Shown here piece after piece: positions 1 to 11,843 of a stretch of DNA of 64,000 nucleotides (the stretch's first letter is position 1; each line of letters opens with the position of its first letter). The notes beneath the pieces were generated by a model that did no database searches, was not told where the DNA came from, and worked only from the letters and a program-made list of their open reading frames with translations. Location of the stretch: the NCBI RefSeq assembly GCF_900589395.1, contig NZ_UUIS01000001.1, forward strand, positions 392,460-456,459. The letters run 5' to 3'. The stretch is from Pseudomonas viridiflava. GTDB lineage: Bacteria > Pseudomonadota > Gammaproteobacteria > Pseudomonadales > Pseudomonadaceae. The position numbers and the translations under genes were made by a program.

Positions 1-1775
<1,775 letters not shown>

Positions 1776-1779
<4 letters not shown>

Positions 1780-2717
1780 CGCAACTTCTCCGCGACACGC
1801 ATGACGGCGCTGCGCGAGCGCGGGTTGGCACGGGTTTCGGTTTCGGAAGCGAACTGCGCCTTGCCGATCAGGCGAATTTTCGGCTCGAAGGGCACGGATT
1901 TGATCGGCAGGTTGCGCGGCAGGTTGTCGGCTTCACCCTTGACCAGCTTGCGCATGAACAACTTGACGATGCGGTCTTCCAGGGAGTGAAAGCTGATCAC
2001 CACCAGGCGGCCGCCGATTTCCAGCGCGTCCAGGGCGGCCTCGAGGCCGGCCTCCAGATCGCCCAGTTCGTTGTTGACGTGAATGCGCAAGCCCTGGAAG
2101 GCACGGGTTGCCGGGTGCTTGCCCTTTTCCCAGGCAGGGTTGGCAACCTTGAGCACTTCGGCCAGATCGGCGGTGCGGGTAAAAGGCGTGGCCTGGCGGC
2201 GCTCGACCACTGCATTGGCCATGCGCCTGGCAAACCGCTCTTCGCCATATTCCTTGAATACGCGGGCCAGTTCTTCCGAAGGCGCCGTGGCAACAAATTG
2301 CGCGGCACTGACGCCCAGGCCAGGATTCATGCGCATGTCCAGCGGACCGTCGTTCATGAAGCTGAAACCGCGTTTAGGATCGTCCAGCTGCGGCGAGGAC
2401 ACCCCTAGGTCCAGCAAGACGCCACTGACCTTGCCGTGCAGGCCACGGGCCCGCACTTCGTCGCCCAACTCAGCAAAACTGCGCTGCACAATGACAAAGC
2501 GGCCGTCTTCGGCCGCCAGCGCTTGCCCTGTGGCAATCGCTTGCGGGTCCTTGTCGAAGCCCAGCAGCGTACCCTCCGGACCCAGATGCTCAAGCACGAG
2601 GCGACTGTGACCGCCACGACCGAACGTGCCATCGAGATAGCAGCCATCGGCGCGTACGGCCAGGGCCTGCACTGCTTCTGCAAGCAGTACGGTGGTGTGG
2701 GTAAAACCGCCATTCAT
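1776..2717 (-). CDS. rsmH: 16S rRNA (cytosine(1402)-N(4))-methyltransferase RsmH (MraW)
   Basis: SAM-dependent methyltransferase that modifies C1402 of 16S rRNA in the decoding centre. RsmI (3929-4810 here) adds the 2'-O-methyl to the same nucleotide, so both modifying enzymes lie in this window. Motifs seen: GTFGRGGHS (SAM binding, about residues 32-40), [18 protein letters not shown], the family signature around [12 protein letters not shown], and [11 protein letters not shown] near the end. With the ATG at 2717 the protein is 313 residues, the usual size. A TTG at 2723 overlapping the mraZ stop is an alternative start. Second gene of the dcw operon. Confidence 0.96.
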
Positions 2718-2719
2718 AG

Positions 2720-3175
2720 TCAAAGGATCAGGTCACGTAAATCATCAGGCATCGCGCCAGGTTGTTGAATAGCCGCCAGGTCCGCCTCAGCAAGCGCGTT
2801 CCAGGCGTCCTCGTCCCACAATTGAAACTTGTTCAGCTGGCCAACCAGCATCACGCGCTTGTCCAGTCGGGCGTGCACGCGTAAACGGGGTGGCACAAGC
2901 AACCGCCCACTGCCATCAAGCTCCAGATCGACAGCGTTGCCGATCAATAGCCGTTGCAGGCGACGATTTTCTTCTCGGAAGGTGGCGAGCTCACGCAGCT
3001 TCGCCTCAATCAGCTCCCACTCGGACAGCGGGTATATGCACAAGCAGGGATCAACAGCATCAATGGTCACGATCAATTGGCCGCCACTGCGTGAATCAAG
3101 CTCGTCGCGATAACGACTCGGCATGGCGAGACGCCCTTTGGCATCGAGATTGATTGCATTGGCACCACGAAACAC
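2720..3175 (-). CDS. mraZ: Transcriptional regulator MraZ
   Basis: DNA-binding repressor of the dcw cluster, including its own gene. The 151 residues contain two SpoVT/AbrB-type swapped-hairpin repeats, with the signatures [16 protein letters not shown] (about residues 11-26) and [14 protein letters not shown] (about 85-98). The start codon is GTG (reading VFRGAN), with GGAG about 9 nt upstream. First gene of the operon; a triple GTGG repeat of the MraZ-operator type lies at 3216-3240, just downstream of the predicted promoter, which fits autorepression. Confidence 0.96.
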   Translation of the reverse strand: MFRGANAINLDAKGRLAMPSRYRDELDSRSGGQLIVTIDAVDPCLCIYPLSEWELIEAKLRELATFREENRRLQRLLIGNAVDLELDGSGRLLVPPRLRVHARLDKRVMLVGQLNKFQLWDEDAWNALAEADLAAIQQPGAMPDDLRDLIL

Positions 3176-3215
3176 AGGCGAAGTCTCCGAATTCTATCTT
3201 CTCGCGCTGGAAAAA

Positions 3216-3240
3216 CCCACTTCGTGCCACTTTCTGCCAC
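3216..3240 (-). promoter_or_regulatory. MraZ operator (three GTGG repeats, 10-bp period)
   Basis: On the minus strand three pentamers, GTGGC, GTGGC and GTGGG, are spaced exactly 10 bp apart. This is the TGG(G)-type repeat array separated by 5-nt spacers that MraZ recognises in other gamma-proteobacteria. It begins right at the expected transcription start of the promoter at 3249-3278, a placement suited to repression. Confidence 0.8.
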
Positions 3241-3248
3241 TTGCGCAC

Positions 3249-3278
3249 ACTATAGGAACGCGCCCACCACACCGTCAA
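3249..3278 (-). promoter_or_regulatory. Sigma-70 promoter of the dcw cluster (Pmra)
   Basis: Minus strand -35 TTGACG (3273-3278), an 18-bp spacer, and -10 TATAGT (3249-3254). Transcription would start near 3242, about 67 nt upstream of the mraZ GTG. Both hexamers match the consensus at five of six positions. Confidence 0.75.
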
Positions 3279-3492
3279 GGCGAACCCCTAAGGAAAACCC
3301 TTATGGAACGGAGATTTAGGAGTGGTATTGGAAGAAGAAACGTGGATTCGCCAATTCACCTGCGGATTAACCTGCAAGGAATCAGGAAATTGCACCCGGG
3401 AGTTAAAGTGCTTTGTGAAGTTCGGAAATTTTTCTGATATTTACGAACTGATTCACGCCTGCCGGAAAGCAGATGAAAGGAGGGAAAAGGTG

Positions 3493-3849
3493 GAGAGTCG
3501 ATCTGTAAGCCGGGTTCTGTCGAGGACAGTCATTCCTCTACGACGGCCATCACTGGACGTCTTTAGCAACCTACCCGGTTCCAGCGCGGGCCACGCCTAG
3601 GAACCCTATTTGGTCTTGCTCCGAGTGGGGTTTACCTTGCCACGAACTGTTGCCAGACGTGCGGTGCGCTCTTACCGCACCTTTTCACCCTTACCGGCAC
3701 CGAAGTGCTTAGGCGGTTATTTTCTGTGGCACTTTCCGTAGGCTCACGCCTCCCAGGCGTTACCTGGCACTCCGCCCTATGGAGCCCGGACTTTCCTCCC
3801 CCCCTTGTTGCGGAACAACAAGAGGCAGCGACTGTCCAATCGACTCTCC
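3493..3849 (-). ncRNA. rnpB: RNase P RNA (M1 RNA), type A
   Basis: Catalytic RNA of ribonuclease P, which matures tRNA 5' ends. The minus strand begins with AGAGTCGATTGGACAGTCGC and ends with the complementary GATCGACTCT, forming the closing P1 helix. Internal blocks typical of bacterial type A RNA are recognisable, including the strand complementary to the conserved ACAGAACCCGGCTTAC 3' segment. Length is about 355 nt. Exact ends are estimated from the P1 helix. It lies between mraZ and rsmI, its usual place in Pseudomonas. Confidence 0.95.
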
Positions 3850-3856
3850 GCCGCCA

Positions 3857-3885
3857 AGGTTAGCGGCACATGCAGGCAAGAACAA
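3857..3885 (-). promoter_or_regulatory. Putative rnpB promoter
   Basis: Minus strand TTGTTC (3880-3885), a 17-bp spacer and TAACCT (3857-3862), placing the start a few bases upstream of the first RNase P RNA helix. The match is moderate but the position is right. Confidence 0.5.
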
Positions 3886-3928
3886 GCTTTAAAAGCCTGG
3901 AGCTGCGTGTGGCAGTCATCAAAACGCC

Positions 3929-4810
3929 TTATTTTTCCTTTTGTTTATCAAGCGCTAACTGATAAAGCAGGTTTTTACGTACACCAGTGATCTCGGCCGC
4001 CAGGGCTGCTGCACGCTTGACCGGCAGGTCCTGCAACAGCAGGTCCAATACGCGACGCGCTTCGGCATTGACCGCCTCGTCACCCTCGGGCGCACTCCAG
4101 CCCGCCACCAGCACCACGCACTCACCACGCTGCTGATTGCTGTCGCCCTCGACGAATGCGCGCAGCTGCGCCAGCGGCAAACCCTTGAGTGTCTCGAACG
4201 TCTTGGTCAGCTCGCGCGCCAGCACCGCCGGACGCTCGGCACCAAAGATCGCTTCCATGTCCTGCAGGCATTCCAGAATGCGGTGCGGGGCTTCATAGAA
4301 AATCAGCGTGCGCGGCTCTTCGACCAACTGTTCCAGACGCGAGCGGCGGCCTGCCATCTTGGCCGGCAGAAACCCCTCGAAAATGAAGCGATCCGAAGGC
4401 AGTCCGGCGGCCGACAAGGCCGCGATCAGGGCACAGGCGCCGGGTACCGGCACCACGGCGATGCCTGCCGCACGCGCCTGGCGCACCAGGTGGTAGCCAG
4501 GGTCTGATATCAATGGCGTGCCGGCGTCGGAAATCAGTGCCACATCGTCGCCAGCCAGCAGCCGCTCGATAAAGCGGCTGCCCTCGGCACGCTCGTTATG
4601 CTCGTGACAGGCCGCCAGCGGCGTCGCTATGCCAAAGTGCTGCATCAATCGCATGGAATGGCGTGTATCCTCAGCAGCAACCAGCGCGACCTCACGCAGA
4701 ACTTTCAGCGCCCGCACGCTCATGTCGTCCAGATTGCCGATAGGCGTGGCCACGACATAAAGCGAGCCGGCGGCGGAATTCGAAGCGACCTGAACAGTCA
4801 AAGCGCACAC
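3929..4810 (-). CDS. rsmI: 16S rRNA (cytidine(1402)-2'-O)-methyltransferase RsmI
   Basis: Methylates the ribose of C1402 in 16S rRNA with SAM and acts together with RsmH. The protein is 293 residues and belongs to the tetrapyrrole-methylase fold. Family motifs include GSLYVVATPIGNLDD (about residues 15-29), AEDTRHS, ALISDAGTPLISDPGY and PVPGACALIAALSAAGLP. The start is a GTG at 4810; the next in-frame residues (CALTV) fit related proteins. Divergent from lpoA, with rnpB immediately downstream. Confidence 0.96.
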   Translation of the reverse strand: MCALTVQVASNSAAGSLYVVATPIGNLDDMSVRALKVLREVALVAAEDTRHSMRLMQHFGIATPLAACHEHNERAEGSRFIERLLAGDDVALISDAGTPLISDPGYHLVRQARAAGIAVVPVPGACALIAALSAAGLPSDRFIFEGFLPAKMAGRRSRLEQLVEEPRTLIFYEAPHRILECLQDMEAIFGAERPAVLARELTKTFETLKGLPLAQLRAFVEGDSNQQRGECVVLVAGWSAPEGDEAVNAEARRVLDLLLQDLPVKRAAALAAEITGVRKNLLYQLALDKQKEK

Positions 4811-5061
4811 CTCATATTGATGACTCCAAGCGATCTATAAAAAGAAGCATTGTACAGGCTACATGTGCTTTGGACGGGATCGCCTACCGGCAAGCCTGCA
4901 AAAGGAAGTAAAGGCATGATTGCAGTACATCCACCTCCCCTGTCGCGCGTGACGTCCCGAGCGCCATCCCCGTCTGACCCTTGCACGCCTTCAAAGTCGC
5001 ACCCCGGCCAGTGCTTGGGTACAATTGCCCGTTAATTTGCTTGAGTACCAGGACCACATCC

Positions 5062-6879
5062 ATGATCGCTTGTCTGCGGCTGTTCTCTGCCCTCGGTCTC
5101 GCTGCCTTATTGGCCGCCTGTACTACTGGCTCACCCACCTCCAGTCTCGGAGAGTTGCCTCGCACTCCCGATGCCAGCATCGAACAGCTGCTGGAACAGG
5201 CGGCGACGGCCAATACCCCTGAAAAAGCCTCTACCCTGCGCCTGAGCGCCGCCGACCTGGCCAACCGCCAGGGCAACCCGGGCCGTGCTGCGCAATTGCT
5301 CGAGCAGGTCAAGCTCGACCAACTGCCACCCGGCCTGCAAGTGTTTGCCAGCACGCTGTCAGCAGAGCTGGCCCTGGTCCGCAACCAGCCCAAGGCCGCC
5401 CTTGCCGCCCTGACCCACCCAAGCCTGCAGCGCCTGGGTGAACTGTCGGTCGAACAGCAGGTACGCACGCACACCGTTCATGCCCGCGCCCTGGAGATGG
5501 ACGGCCAGATCCTGCCGGCCGTGCGCGAGCGCGTATTTGCAGGTCCCTTGCTGCAAGGCAACGACCTTGGCGCCAACAACGACGCCATCTGGAAGATGCT
5601 GTCCGCCTTGCCGGTCGATCAACTGCAAGCGACCAGCAACGATGATTTCGGCGCCTGGCTGAATCTGGCCCGCGCACTCAAGGGTGCCAGCACCCTGGAA
5701 CAGCAACAGGCCGCCATCGACGCCTGGAAAGCCCAGAACCCCCAGCACCCTGGCGCCCAACAGCTGCCGGCTGCGCTGGCACAATTGCGTTCGCTGACCA
5801 GCGAGCCGCTGACCCGCATTGCCCTGCTGCTGCCACAGGAAGGGCCATTGGCCAATGTGGCCAAGGCCCTGCGCGAAGGTTTCCTGGCAGCGCACTACCA
5901 GGCCCAGCAGGCCGGTCAGAACCCGCCAGCCATCCAGGTCTTCGACAGCTCGCGCCTGACTTCGATGGATGAGTTCTATCGCCAGGCCCAGGCAGCCGGC
6001 GTGCAACTGGTGGTCGGCCCGCTGGAAAAGGATCTGGTCAAGCAGCTCAGCGCTCGTCCGAACCTGCCCCTCCCTACCTTGGCACTCAACTACAGCGACA
6101 GCGCCACCACCGGCCCGCAGGAGCTGTACCAGTTCGGCCTGGCCGCCGAGGATGAAGCTCGCGAAGTGGCCCGCCGCGCCTGGGCAGACGGCAAGCGCAC
6201 CGCCGTGGCCATGGTGCCCAAGGGCGAATGGGGCGACCGCGTCCTGGCGGCATTCAACAACAGCTGGCGTGCCAAGGGCGGCACCTTGCTGGCCGTAGAG
6301 CGCATCGACCAGCCAGTCGATCTGGCCCGCCAGATCGCCGACATGTTCAAGCTGCGCTCCAGCGAAGGTCGTGCCCAGCGCCTGCAGACCGCCACCGGCG
6401 CCCAGGTCGCGGCACAACCGTCGCGCAGCCAGGAAATCGACTTCATGTTCCTGGTGGCCACCCCGCAACAGGCCCAGCAGATCAAACCGACCATGGTCTT
6501 CCAGTACGCCGGCGACGTGCCGGTCTATGCCACTTCGCAGCTGTTCACCAACAGCAACGATCAGGCTCAGTACAACGACCTCAATGGCGTACGCTTCTGC
6601 GACACCCCATGGCTGCTCAATGCCAATGACCCGTTGCGCCAGCAGGTCGTCTCCCAGTGGCCACAAGCGTCCGGCAGCCTGGGACGCCTGTACGCGATGG
6701 GTGTCGATGCCTATCGCCTGGCGCCACGCCTGGGCCAGCTCAAGGCCATGCCTGACAGCCGCCTGGAAGGCCTGTCCGGCAGCCTGACCCTGAACCCCAA
6801 CCGTCGCGTCGAGCGTCAGTTGCCCTGGGCCGAGTTCGTCAATGGCCAGGTACAGCGCCTGCCGGACACCGCGCCTTGA
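5062..6879 (+). CDS. lpoA: Penicillin-binding protein activator LpoA (outer-membrane lipoprotein)
   Basis: Outer-membrane lipoprotein that reaches through the periplasm to stimulate a class A penicillin-binding protein. The ATG at 5062 gives a 605-residue protein with a lipoprotein signal peptide and lipobox LLAAC, so Cys18 is the likely lipidated residue. The N-terminal part (about residues 30-240) is helical and TPR-like; the C-terminal part (about 250-605) resembles a periplasmic substrate-binding fold (YraM family), starting near TRIALLLPQEGPLANVAKAL. Longer in-frame starts upstream would destroy the signal peptide. First of four linked genes, lpoA-yraN-SIS gene-dolP. Confidence 0.94.
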   Translation: MIACLRLFSALGLAALLAACTTGSPTSSLGELPRTPDASIEQLLEQAATANTPEKASTLRLSAADLANRQGNPGRAAQLLEQVKLDQLPPGLQVFASTLSAELALVRNQPKAALAALTHPSLQRLGELSVEQQVRTHTVHARALEMDGQILPAVRERVFAGPLLQGNDLGANNDAIWKMLSALPVDQLQATSNDDFGAWLNLARALKGASTLEQQQAAIDAWKAQNPQHPGAQQLPAALAQLRSLTSEPLTRIALLLPQEGPLANVAKALREGFLAAHYQAQQAGQNPPAIQVFDSSRLTSMDEFYRQAQAAGVQLVVGPLEKDLVKQLSARPNLPLPTLALNYSDSATTGPQELYQFGLAAEDEAREVARRAWADGKRTAVAMVPKGEWGDRVLAAFNNSWRAKGGTLLAVERIDQPVDLARQIADMFKLRSSEGRAQRLQTATGAQVAAQPSRSQEIDFMFLVATPQQAQQIKPTMVFQYAGDVPVYATSQLFTNSNDQAQYNDLNGVRFCDTPWLLNANDPLRQQVVSQWPQASGSLGRLYAMGVDAYRLAPRLGQLKAMPDSRLEGLSGSLTLNPNRRVERQLPWAEFVNGQVQRLPDTAP

Positions 6880-7244
6880 AACCAGGCGGCAACCCTGCAG
6901 GGCGCGAGGCGGAAGCCTGGGCCCTGCACTACCTGCAGCAACAAGGCCTGACCCTGATCGAGGCCAATTGGTCATGCCGACGCGGTGAGCTTGATCTGGT
7001 CATGCTCGACGGCGATACAGTAGTATTCGTCGAAGTTCGTTATCGGCGCCACAAAGGCTGGGGCGGCGCACTGGAAAGCGTCGATGCGCGCAAGCAGGAA
7101 AAACTCGTCATGGCGGCGCAGCTATTCCTGCAGCAGGCGCCGCACTGGGCCGAACACCCTTGCCGCTTCGATGTCCTGGCACTTGAAGGCGAACCGGGAC
7201 AAGCACCACCCCTGAACTGGCTCAAGAACGCCTTCGACAGCTGA
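6876..7244 (+). CDS. yraN: YraN family protein (UPF0102), PD-(D/E)XK nuclease-like
   Basis: Protein of 122 residues with the UPF0102 pattern: an early Glu in the AGREAEAWALHYL helix, then RRGELDLVMLDGDTVVFVEVR (two-part match, about residues 35-55), which carries the Asp and Glu-x-Arg/Lys residues of a PD-(D/E)XK nuclease-like fold. The biological role is not settled. The only start that fits is a TTG at 6876, overlapping the lpoA stop (TTGA), which implies translational coupling. Confidence 0.9.
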   Translation: MKPGGNPAGREAEAWALHYLQQQGLTLIEANWSCRRGELDLVMLDGDTVVFVEVRYRRHKGWGGALESVDARKQEKLVMAAQLFLQQAPHWAEHPCRFDVLALEGEPGQAPPLNWLKNAFDS

Positions 7245-7394
7245 ACAGGCCGACACCATCCTCGATCATCCCGCGCACCGGCCCCTGACCTGCACGCCCT
7301 GCCACGCAGAACGCACAAAGGCATCGCCGGAAGCCTGCGAAACATCAAGGGCGGCATCAACAGCCGCCTTACGCTCTAACCAAGGTCACTCTAG

Positions 7395-8563
<1,169 letters not shown>

Positions 8564-8578
8564 TCGAGGCACCGGCAA

Positions 8579-8612
8579 TAAAAAAGGCGATCCACTGGAT
8601 CGCCTTTTTTTA
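8579..8612. terminator. Bidirectional rho-independent terminator between dolP and sspB
   Basis: AAGGCGATCC, loop ACT, GGATCGCCTT form a perfect 10-bp stem flanked by an A-tract and a T-tract, so it can stop both converging operons. It overlaps the last codon of sspB. Confidence 0.93.
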
Positions 8613-9029
8613 TTTCACCACTTTCAGGCTGGGCCTGCCGCTGGGGCGCGGTGGCTCAGTGTCCGGTGGCGGCGCATCGTCGTCCATGTCGACGTCATCG
8701 CCATCCTGCTCGTCCAGGGACGGCTCCAGGTCAAAGACCATGCCCTGGCCATTCTCCCGGGCATAGATGCCCAGAATCGCGCCCACCGGCACGTACAGCG
8801 TGTGTGGCACGCCACCGAAGCGACCTTCGAAACTGACTGCTTCGTTATCCATGTGCAAATGGCGCACGGCCGAGGGTGAAACGTTCAGGACAATCTGGCC
8901 GTCATTGGCAAATCCCTGGGGAACCTGCACGGAGGGGTACTCCGCATTGACCAGCACATGTGGGGTGCAATCGTTATCTACAATCCACTCATAAAGAGCA
9001 CGAATCAGATAAGGGCGACTGGAGTTCAT
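8610..9029 (-). CDS. sspB: ClpXP protease specificity-enhancing factor SspB
   Basis: Adaptor that binds ssrA-tagged peptides (and, in Pseudomonas, the anti-sigma factor MucA fragment) and hands them to ClpXP. The ATG at 9029 is preceded by AGGAG and gives 139 residues. The N-terminal substrate-binding domain (RPYLIRALYEWIVDNDCTPH, about residues 5-24) is followed by an acidic linker rich in Asp and Glu. The C-terminal tail (RPSLKVVK) is the ClpX-docking peptide. Co-directional with sspA, 17 bp apart. Confidence 0.95.
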   Translation of the reverse strand: MNSSRPYLIRALYEWIVDNDCTPHVLVNAEYPSVQVPQGFANDGQIVLNVSPSAVRHLHMDNEAVSFEGRFGGVPHTLYVPVGAILGIYARENGQGMVFDLEPSLDEQDGDDVDMDDDAPPPDTEPPRPSGRPSLKVVK

Positions 9030-9046
9030 CAACGGCTCCTTAAGCC

Positions 9047-9664
9047 TTAGCGCATTTCACGTTCGGCAGCAGACAGGCTTGCCTGAAATGCCTCACGTAC
9101 GAACTGGCGCTCCATGTAATCGAGCAACGGCTTGGCAGGCCGAGGCAATTCGATGCCTAACACCGGCAAACGCCAGAGTATGGGCAATAGACAGCAATCG
9201 ACGAGACTTTGCTCGTCACTGAGGAAAAAAGGTTTCTCCGCAAACAGCGGCGACACCCCGGTCAGGCTTTCGCGCAGCTCCTTGCGGGCCTGCACACGTG
9301 CGCTTTCCTTGCTTCGCGGATCCAGAATCAGATCCACCAATGCGCACCAGTCGCGCTGAATGCGGTGCATCAACAGACGGCTGTTGGCCTTGGCCACCGG
9401 GTACACCGGCATCAATGGCGGATGCGGGTAACGCTCCTCCAGGTATTCCATCACCACACCGGGCTCATACAACGCCAGATCCCGATCCACCAGGGTCGGC
9501 AAGGTGCCGTAAGGATTGACCTCGGCCAGTTGCGACGGCACCCGGCCGGCCACAACGTCGATGATCTCGGCCGTGACACCCTTCTCGGCGAGCACGATGC
9601 GTACGCGATGGCAGTAGTGGTCGGCGGGGTCGGAATAACAGGCCAACCGGTTGGTCACGCCCAT
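9047..9664 (-). CDS. sspA: Stringent starvation protein A
   Basis: Glutathione-S-transferase-fold protein that binds RNA polymerase and alters transcription in stationary phase and stress. The ATG at 9664 with GAGGAGG 7 nt upstream gives 205 residues, beginning [20 protein letters not shown]. The N-terminal thioredoxin-like domain (residues 1-85) carries the usual [17 protein letters not shown] region; the rest is helical. As in other SspA proteins it is not expected to be an active GST. Pairs with sspB downstream. Confidence 0.96.
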   Translation of the reverse strand: MGVTNRLACYSDPADHYCHRVRIVLAEKGVTAEIIDVVAGRVPSQLAEVNPYGTLPTLVDRDLALYEPGVVMEYLEERYPHPPLMPVYPVAKANSRLLMHRIQRDWCALVDLILDPRSKESARVQARKELRESLTGVSPLFAEKPFFLSDEQSLVDCCLLPILWRLPVLGIELPRPAKPLLDYMERQFVREAFQASLSAAEREMR

Positions 9665-9873
9665 GGTGATCCTCCTCGCTTGTAAAAATGGATTGGAACA
9701 GACACGCAAGCACCTCCTGGAAGGCCTGCGCTGATGATCGCTTCGCGGGCGACAAGATAGCTTATTTACAGCAAATGATTTGGCAATCTTGCGCCGCCGG
9801 CCGTCGGCGCTGCAATCATTGCTTCACATGAACACCGCAGGACACGCGCCCTTGAGCCGCCCAGGCATGCCAT

Positions 9874-10632
9874 TCAGTGTATGTCCTTCCAGTATTCGCG
9901 CTTGAGCAGCCAGGCCAGGATGATGAAAACCGCCAGGTACAACAACACCCAGGTGCCGATGCGCCGGTGCTCAAGCTTGAGCGGCTCGGCCGAGTAGGCC
10001 AGAAAGGTCACCAGGTGCCTGATCATGTCATCGAACTGTTCGGCGCTCAGGCGGCCGGTACCTGCCACAAGGGTCAACTGGTCGCAGCCTGCACCGGCCG
10101 GCGCAGCCTGTCGGGACGGGCCAGCCTCTGGCGCCTGGCAACTCAGCACCTGGCGTCCTTGCAGGTGCTCCAGCACATTGGGCATGCCGACATTGGGAAA
10201 CACCCGGTTATTGACCCCCGTAGGCCGGGTCGGGTCCTGATAGAACGAACGCAGATAATGGTACAGCCAGTCCGTGCCGCGCACTCGCGCCACCAGGGTC
10301 AGGTCCGGCGGCTCGACGCCAAACCAGGCCTTGGCGTCGGCCGGGCGCATGCTGCTTTTCATGTGATCGCCGATCCTGACACCGGTAAAGACCAGTGTGT
10401 CGAGCATCACTTCATGGCCAATGCCCAGGTCATCGGCGACCCGCTCGTAGCGCTGGTATTGGGCGCCGTGACAGCCCAGGCAGTAGTTGACGAAGGTACG
10501 CGCGCCATCCTGCAGGGCCGCCTGGTCGGACACATCGATCCTGACCGGCTCCAGCCCCTGCGTACGCGGTTCGGCCGCCAGCGCCAGCAACGGCATCAAG
10601 GCCAGCACCCACACCCTCCATAGCCTGCTCAT
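9874..10632 (-). CDS. petC: Ubiquinol-cytochrome c reductase, cytochrome c1 subunit
   Basis: Haem c subunit of the bc1 complex that passes electrons to soluble cytochromes. It has 252 residues with an N-terminal signal peptide (RVWVLALMPLLALA), the haem attachment motif CLGCH (about residues 52-56), a haem-face Met in the VGMPNVL region, and a C-terminal membrane anchor (WVLLYLAVFIILAWLL) followed by KREYWKDIH. Overlaps petB by 4 bp; last gene of petABC. Confidence 0.95.
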   Translation of the reverse strand: MSRLWRVWVLALMPLLALAAEPRTQGLEPVRIDVSDQAALQDGARTFVNYCLGCHGAQYQRYERVADDLGIGHEVMLDTLVFTGVRIGDHMKSSMRPADAKAWFGVEPPDLTLVARVRGTDWLYHYLRSFYQDPTRPTGVNNRVFPNVGMPNVLEHLQGRQVLSCQAPEAGPSRQAAPAGAGCDQLTLVAGTGRLSAEQFDDMIRHLVTFLAYSAEPLKLEHRRIGTWVLLYLAVFIILAWLLKREYWKDIH

Positions 10633-11843
10633 CGGCCTGTCACCCGCTCGGGAACCGGCCTTGCGTGTTCAAGCCGGGTGTAGAACGGCATCAGCAGGAA
10701 ATAGGCGAAATACAGCACTGTGCACACCCGCGCCAATAAAGTGCGCTCAGGCGTCGGCACCTCCATGCCCAGAAACCCCAGAGCCACGAAGGCCACGCAG
10801 AACACCAGCAGCCACAGGCGACTCAACCAGCCCTTGTAGCGCATCGAGCGCACCGGACTGCGGTCCAGCCACGGCAATACGAATAGCAAGGCAATCGCAG
10901 CGCCCATGGCCATGACCCCCATGAACTTGTCCGGGATGGCGCGCAAGATGGCGTAAAACGGTGTGAAGTACCACACCGGAGCAATGTGCTCGGGCGTCTT
11001 GAGGGGATTGGCCGCTTCGAAGTTGGGCTTTTCCAGAAAGTAGCCACCCATTTCCGGAAAGAAAAACACGACGGTGCAGAACACGAAAAGAAACACCCCG
11101 ACACCGAAGATATCCTTGACGGTGTAGTACGGATGAAACGGCACACCGTCCAGCGGCACGCCGTTTTCATCCTTGTATTTCTTGATGTCGATCCCGTCAG
11201 GGTTGTTCGACCCCACCTCGTGCAAGGCCAGGATGTGCAGCACCACCAACCCCAGAATCACCAGCGGCAGCGCGATCACATGCAGGGCAAAGAAACGGTT
11301 CAAGGTGATGCCGGACACCAGGTAATCACCGCGAATCCACTGGGCCAGGCCTTCGCCGATTACCGGGATGGCACCAAACAGGGACGTGATGACCTGCGCG
11401 CCCCAGTAGGACATCTGCCCCCACGGCAACAGGTAGCCCATGAACGCCTCGGCCATCAACGCAAGATAGATGAACATGCCGAAGATCCACACCAACTCGC
11501 GCGGCGCCTGGTAAGAGCCATAGAGCAGCCCGCGAAACATGTGCAGGTAGATCACGATAAAAAACGCCGACGCGCCAGTAGAATGCATCTGGCGCAGGAT
11601 GGCACCGTACTCGACATCACGCATCAGGTACTCGATCGAGGCAAATGCCGCTTCAGCGGTCGGGGTGTAATACATCGTCAGCCAGATGCCGGTCAGCAAC
11701 TGGTTGATCAGCACCACCAGCGCCAAGGAGCCGAAGATGTAGAAGATGTTGAAGTTTTTCGGCACGTAATACTTGCTCAGGTGCTCTTCGAACACCCGCG
11801 TCACTGGAAACCGTGCATCGATCCAGTCCATGAAGCGACTCAT
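10629..11843 (-). CDS. petB: Ubiquinol-cytochrome c reductase, cytochrome b subunit
   Basis: Membrane core of the bc1 complex, carrying haems bL and bH and the Qo and Qi sites. It has 404 residues and at least eight hydrophobic segments. Haem-ligand histidines are visible in HSTGASAFF and YLHMFRG (helix B) and in ALHVIALPL and VLHILALHEVG (helix D). The Qo-site tetrapeptide usually written PEWY reads PVWY here. Sits between petA and petC with 4-bp overlaps on both sides. Confidence 0.96.
   Translation of the reverse strand: MSRFMDWIDARFPVTRVFEEHLSKYYVPKNFNIFYIFGSLALVVLINQLLTGIWLTMYYTPTAEAAFASIEYLMRDVEYGAILRQMHSTGASAFFIVIYLHMFRGLLYGSYQAPRELVWIFGMFIYLALMAEAFMGYLLPWGQMSYWGAQVITSLFGAIPVIGEGLAQWIRGDYLVSGITLNRFFALHVIALPLVILGLVVLHILALHEVGSNNPDGIDIKKYKDENGVPLDGVPFHPYYTVKDIFGVGVFLFVFCTVVFFFPEMGGYFLEKPNFEAANPLKTPEHIAPVWYFTPFYAILRAIPDKFMGVMAMGAAIALLFVLPWLDRSPVRSMRYKGWLSRLWLLVFCVAFVALGFLGMEVPTPERTLLARVCTVLYFAYFLLMPFYTRLEHARPVPERVTGR

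Larger units (their letters stand above)
3176..3491. other. Intergenic region between mraZ and rnpB
   Basis: This 316-bp gap holds the dcw promoter and MraZ operator in its mraZ-proximal part. The rest is noticeably AT-richer than its surroundings. It contains an imperfect inverted repeat at 3420-3448 (GTTCG paired with CGAAC, with an inner AAAT/ATTT pair), which could form a hairpin at the end of the rnpB transcript or upstream of the dcw promoter. No convincing coding region is seen in it. Confidence 0.6.

Noticed and set aside
3317..3600. Open frame of 92 codons running from the mraZ-rnpB gap into rnpB
   Set aside because: Its second half is the complement of RNase P RNA and the first half has no ribosome site or homology that I recognise.
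9780..9830. GCGCCG/CGGCGC inverted repeat after petC as a terminator
   Set aside because: Stem is possible, but there is no T-run on the minus strand and spacing from petC is about 60 bp, so I do not list it as a terminator.
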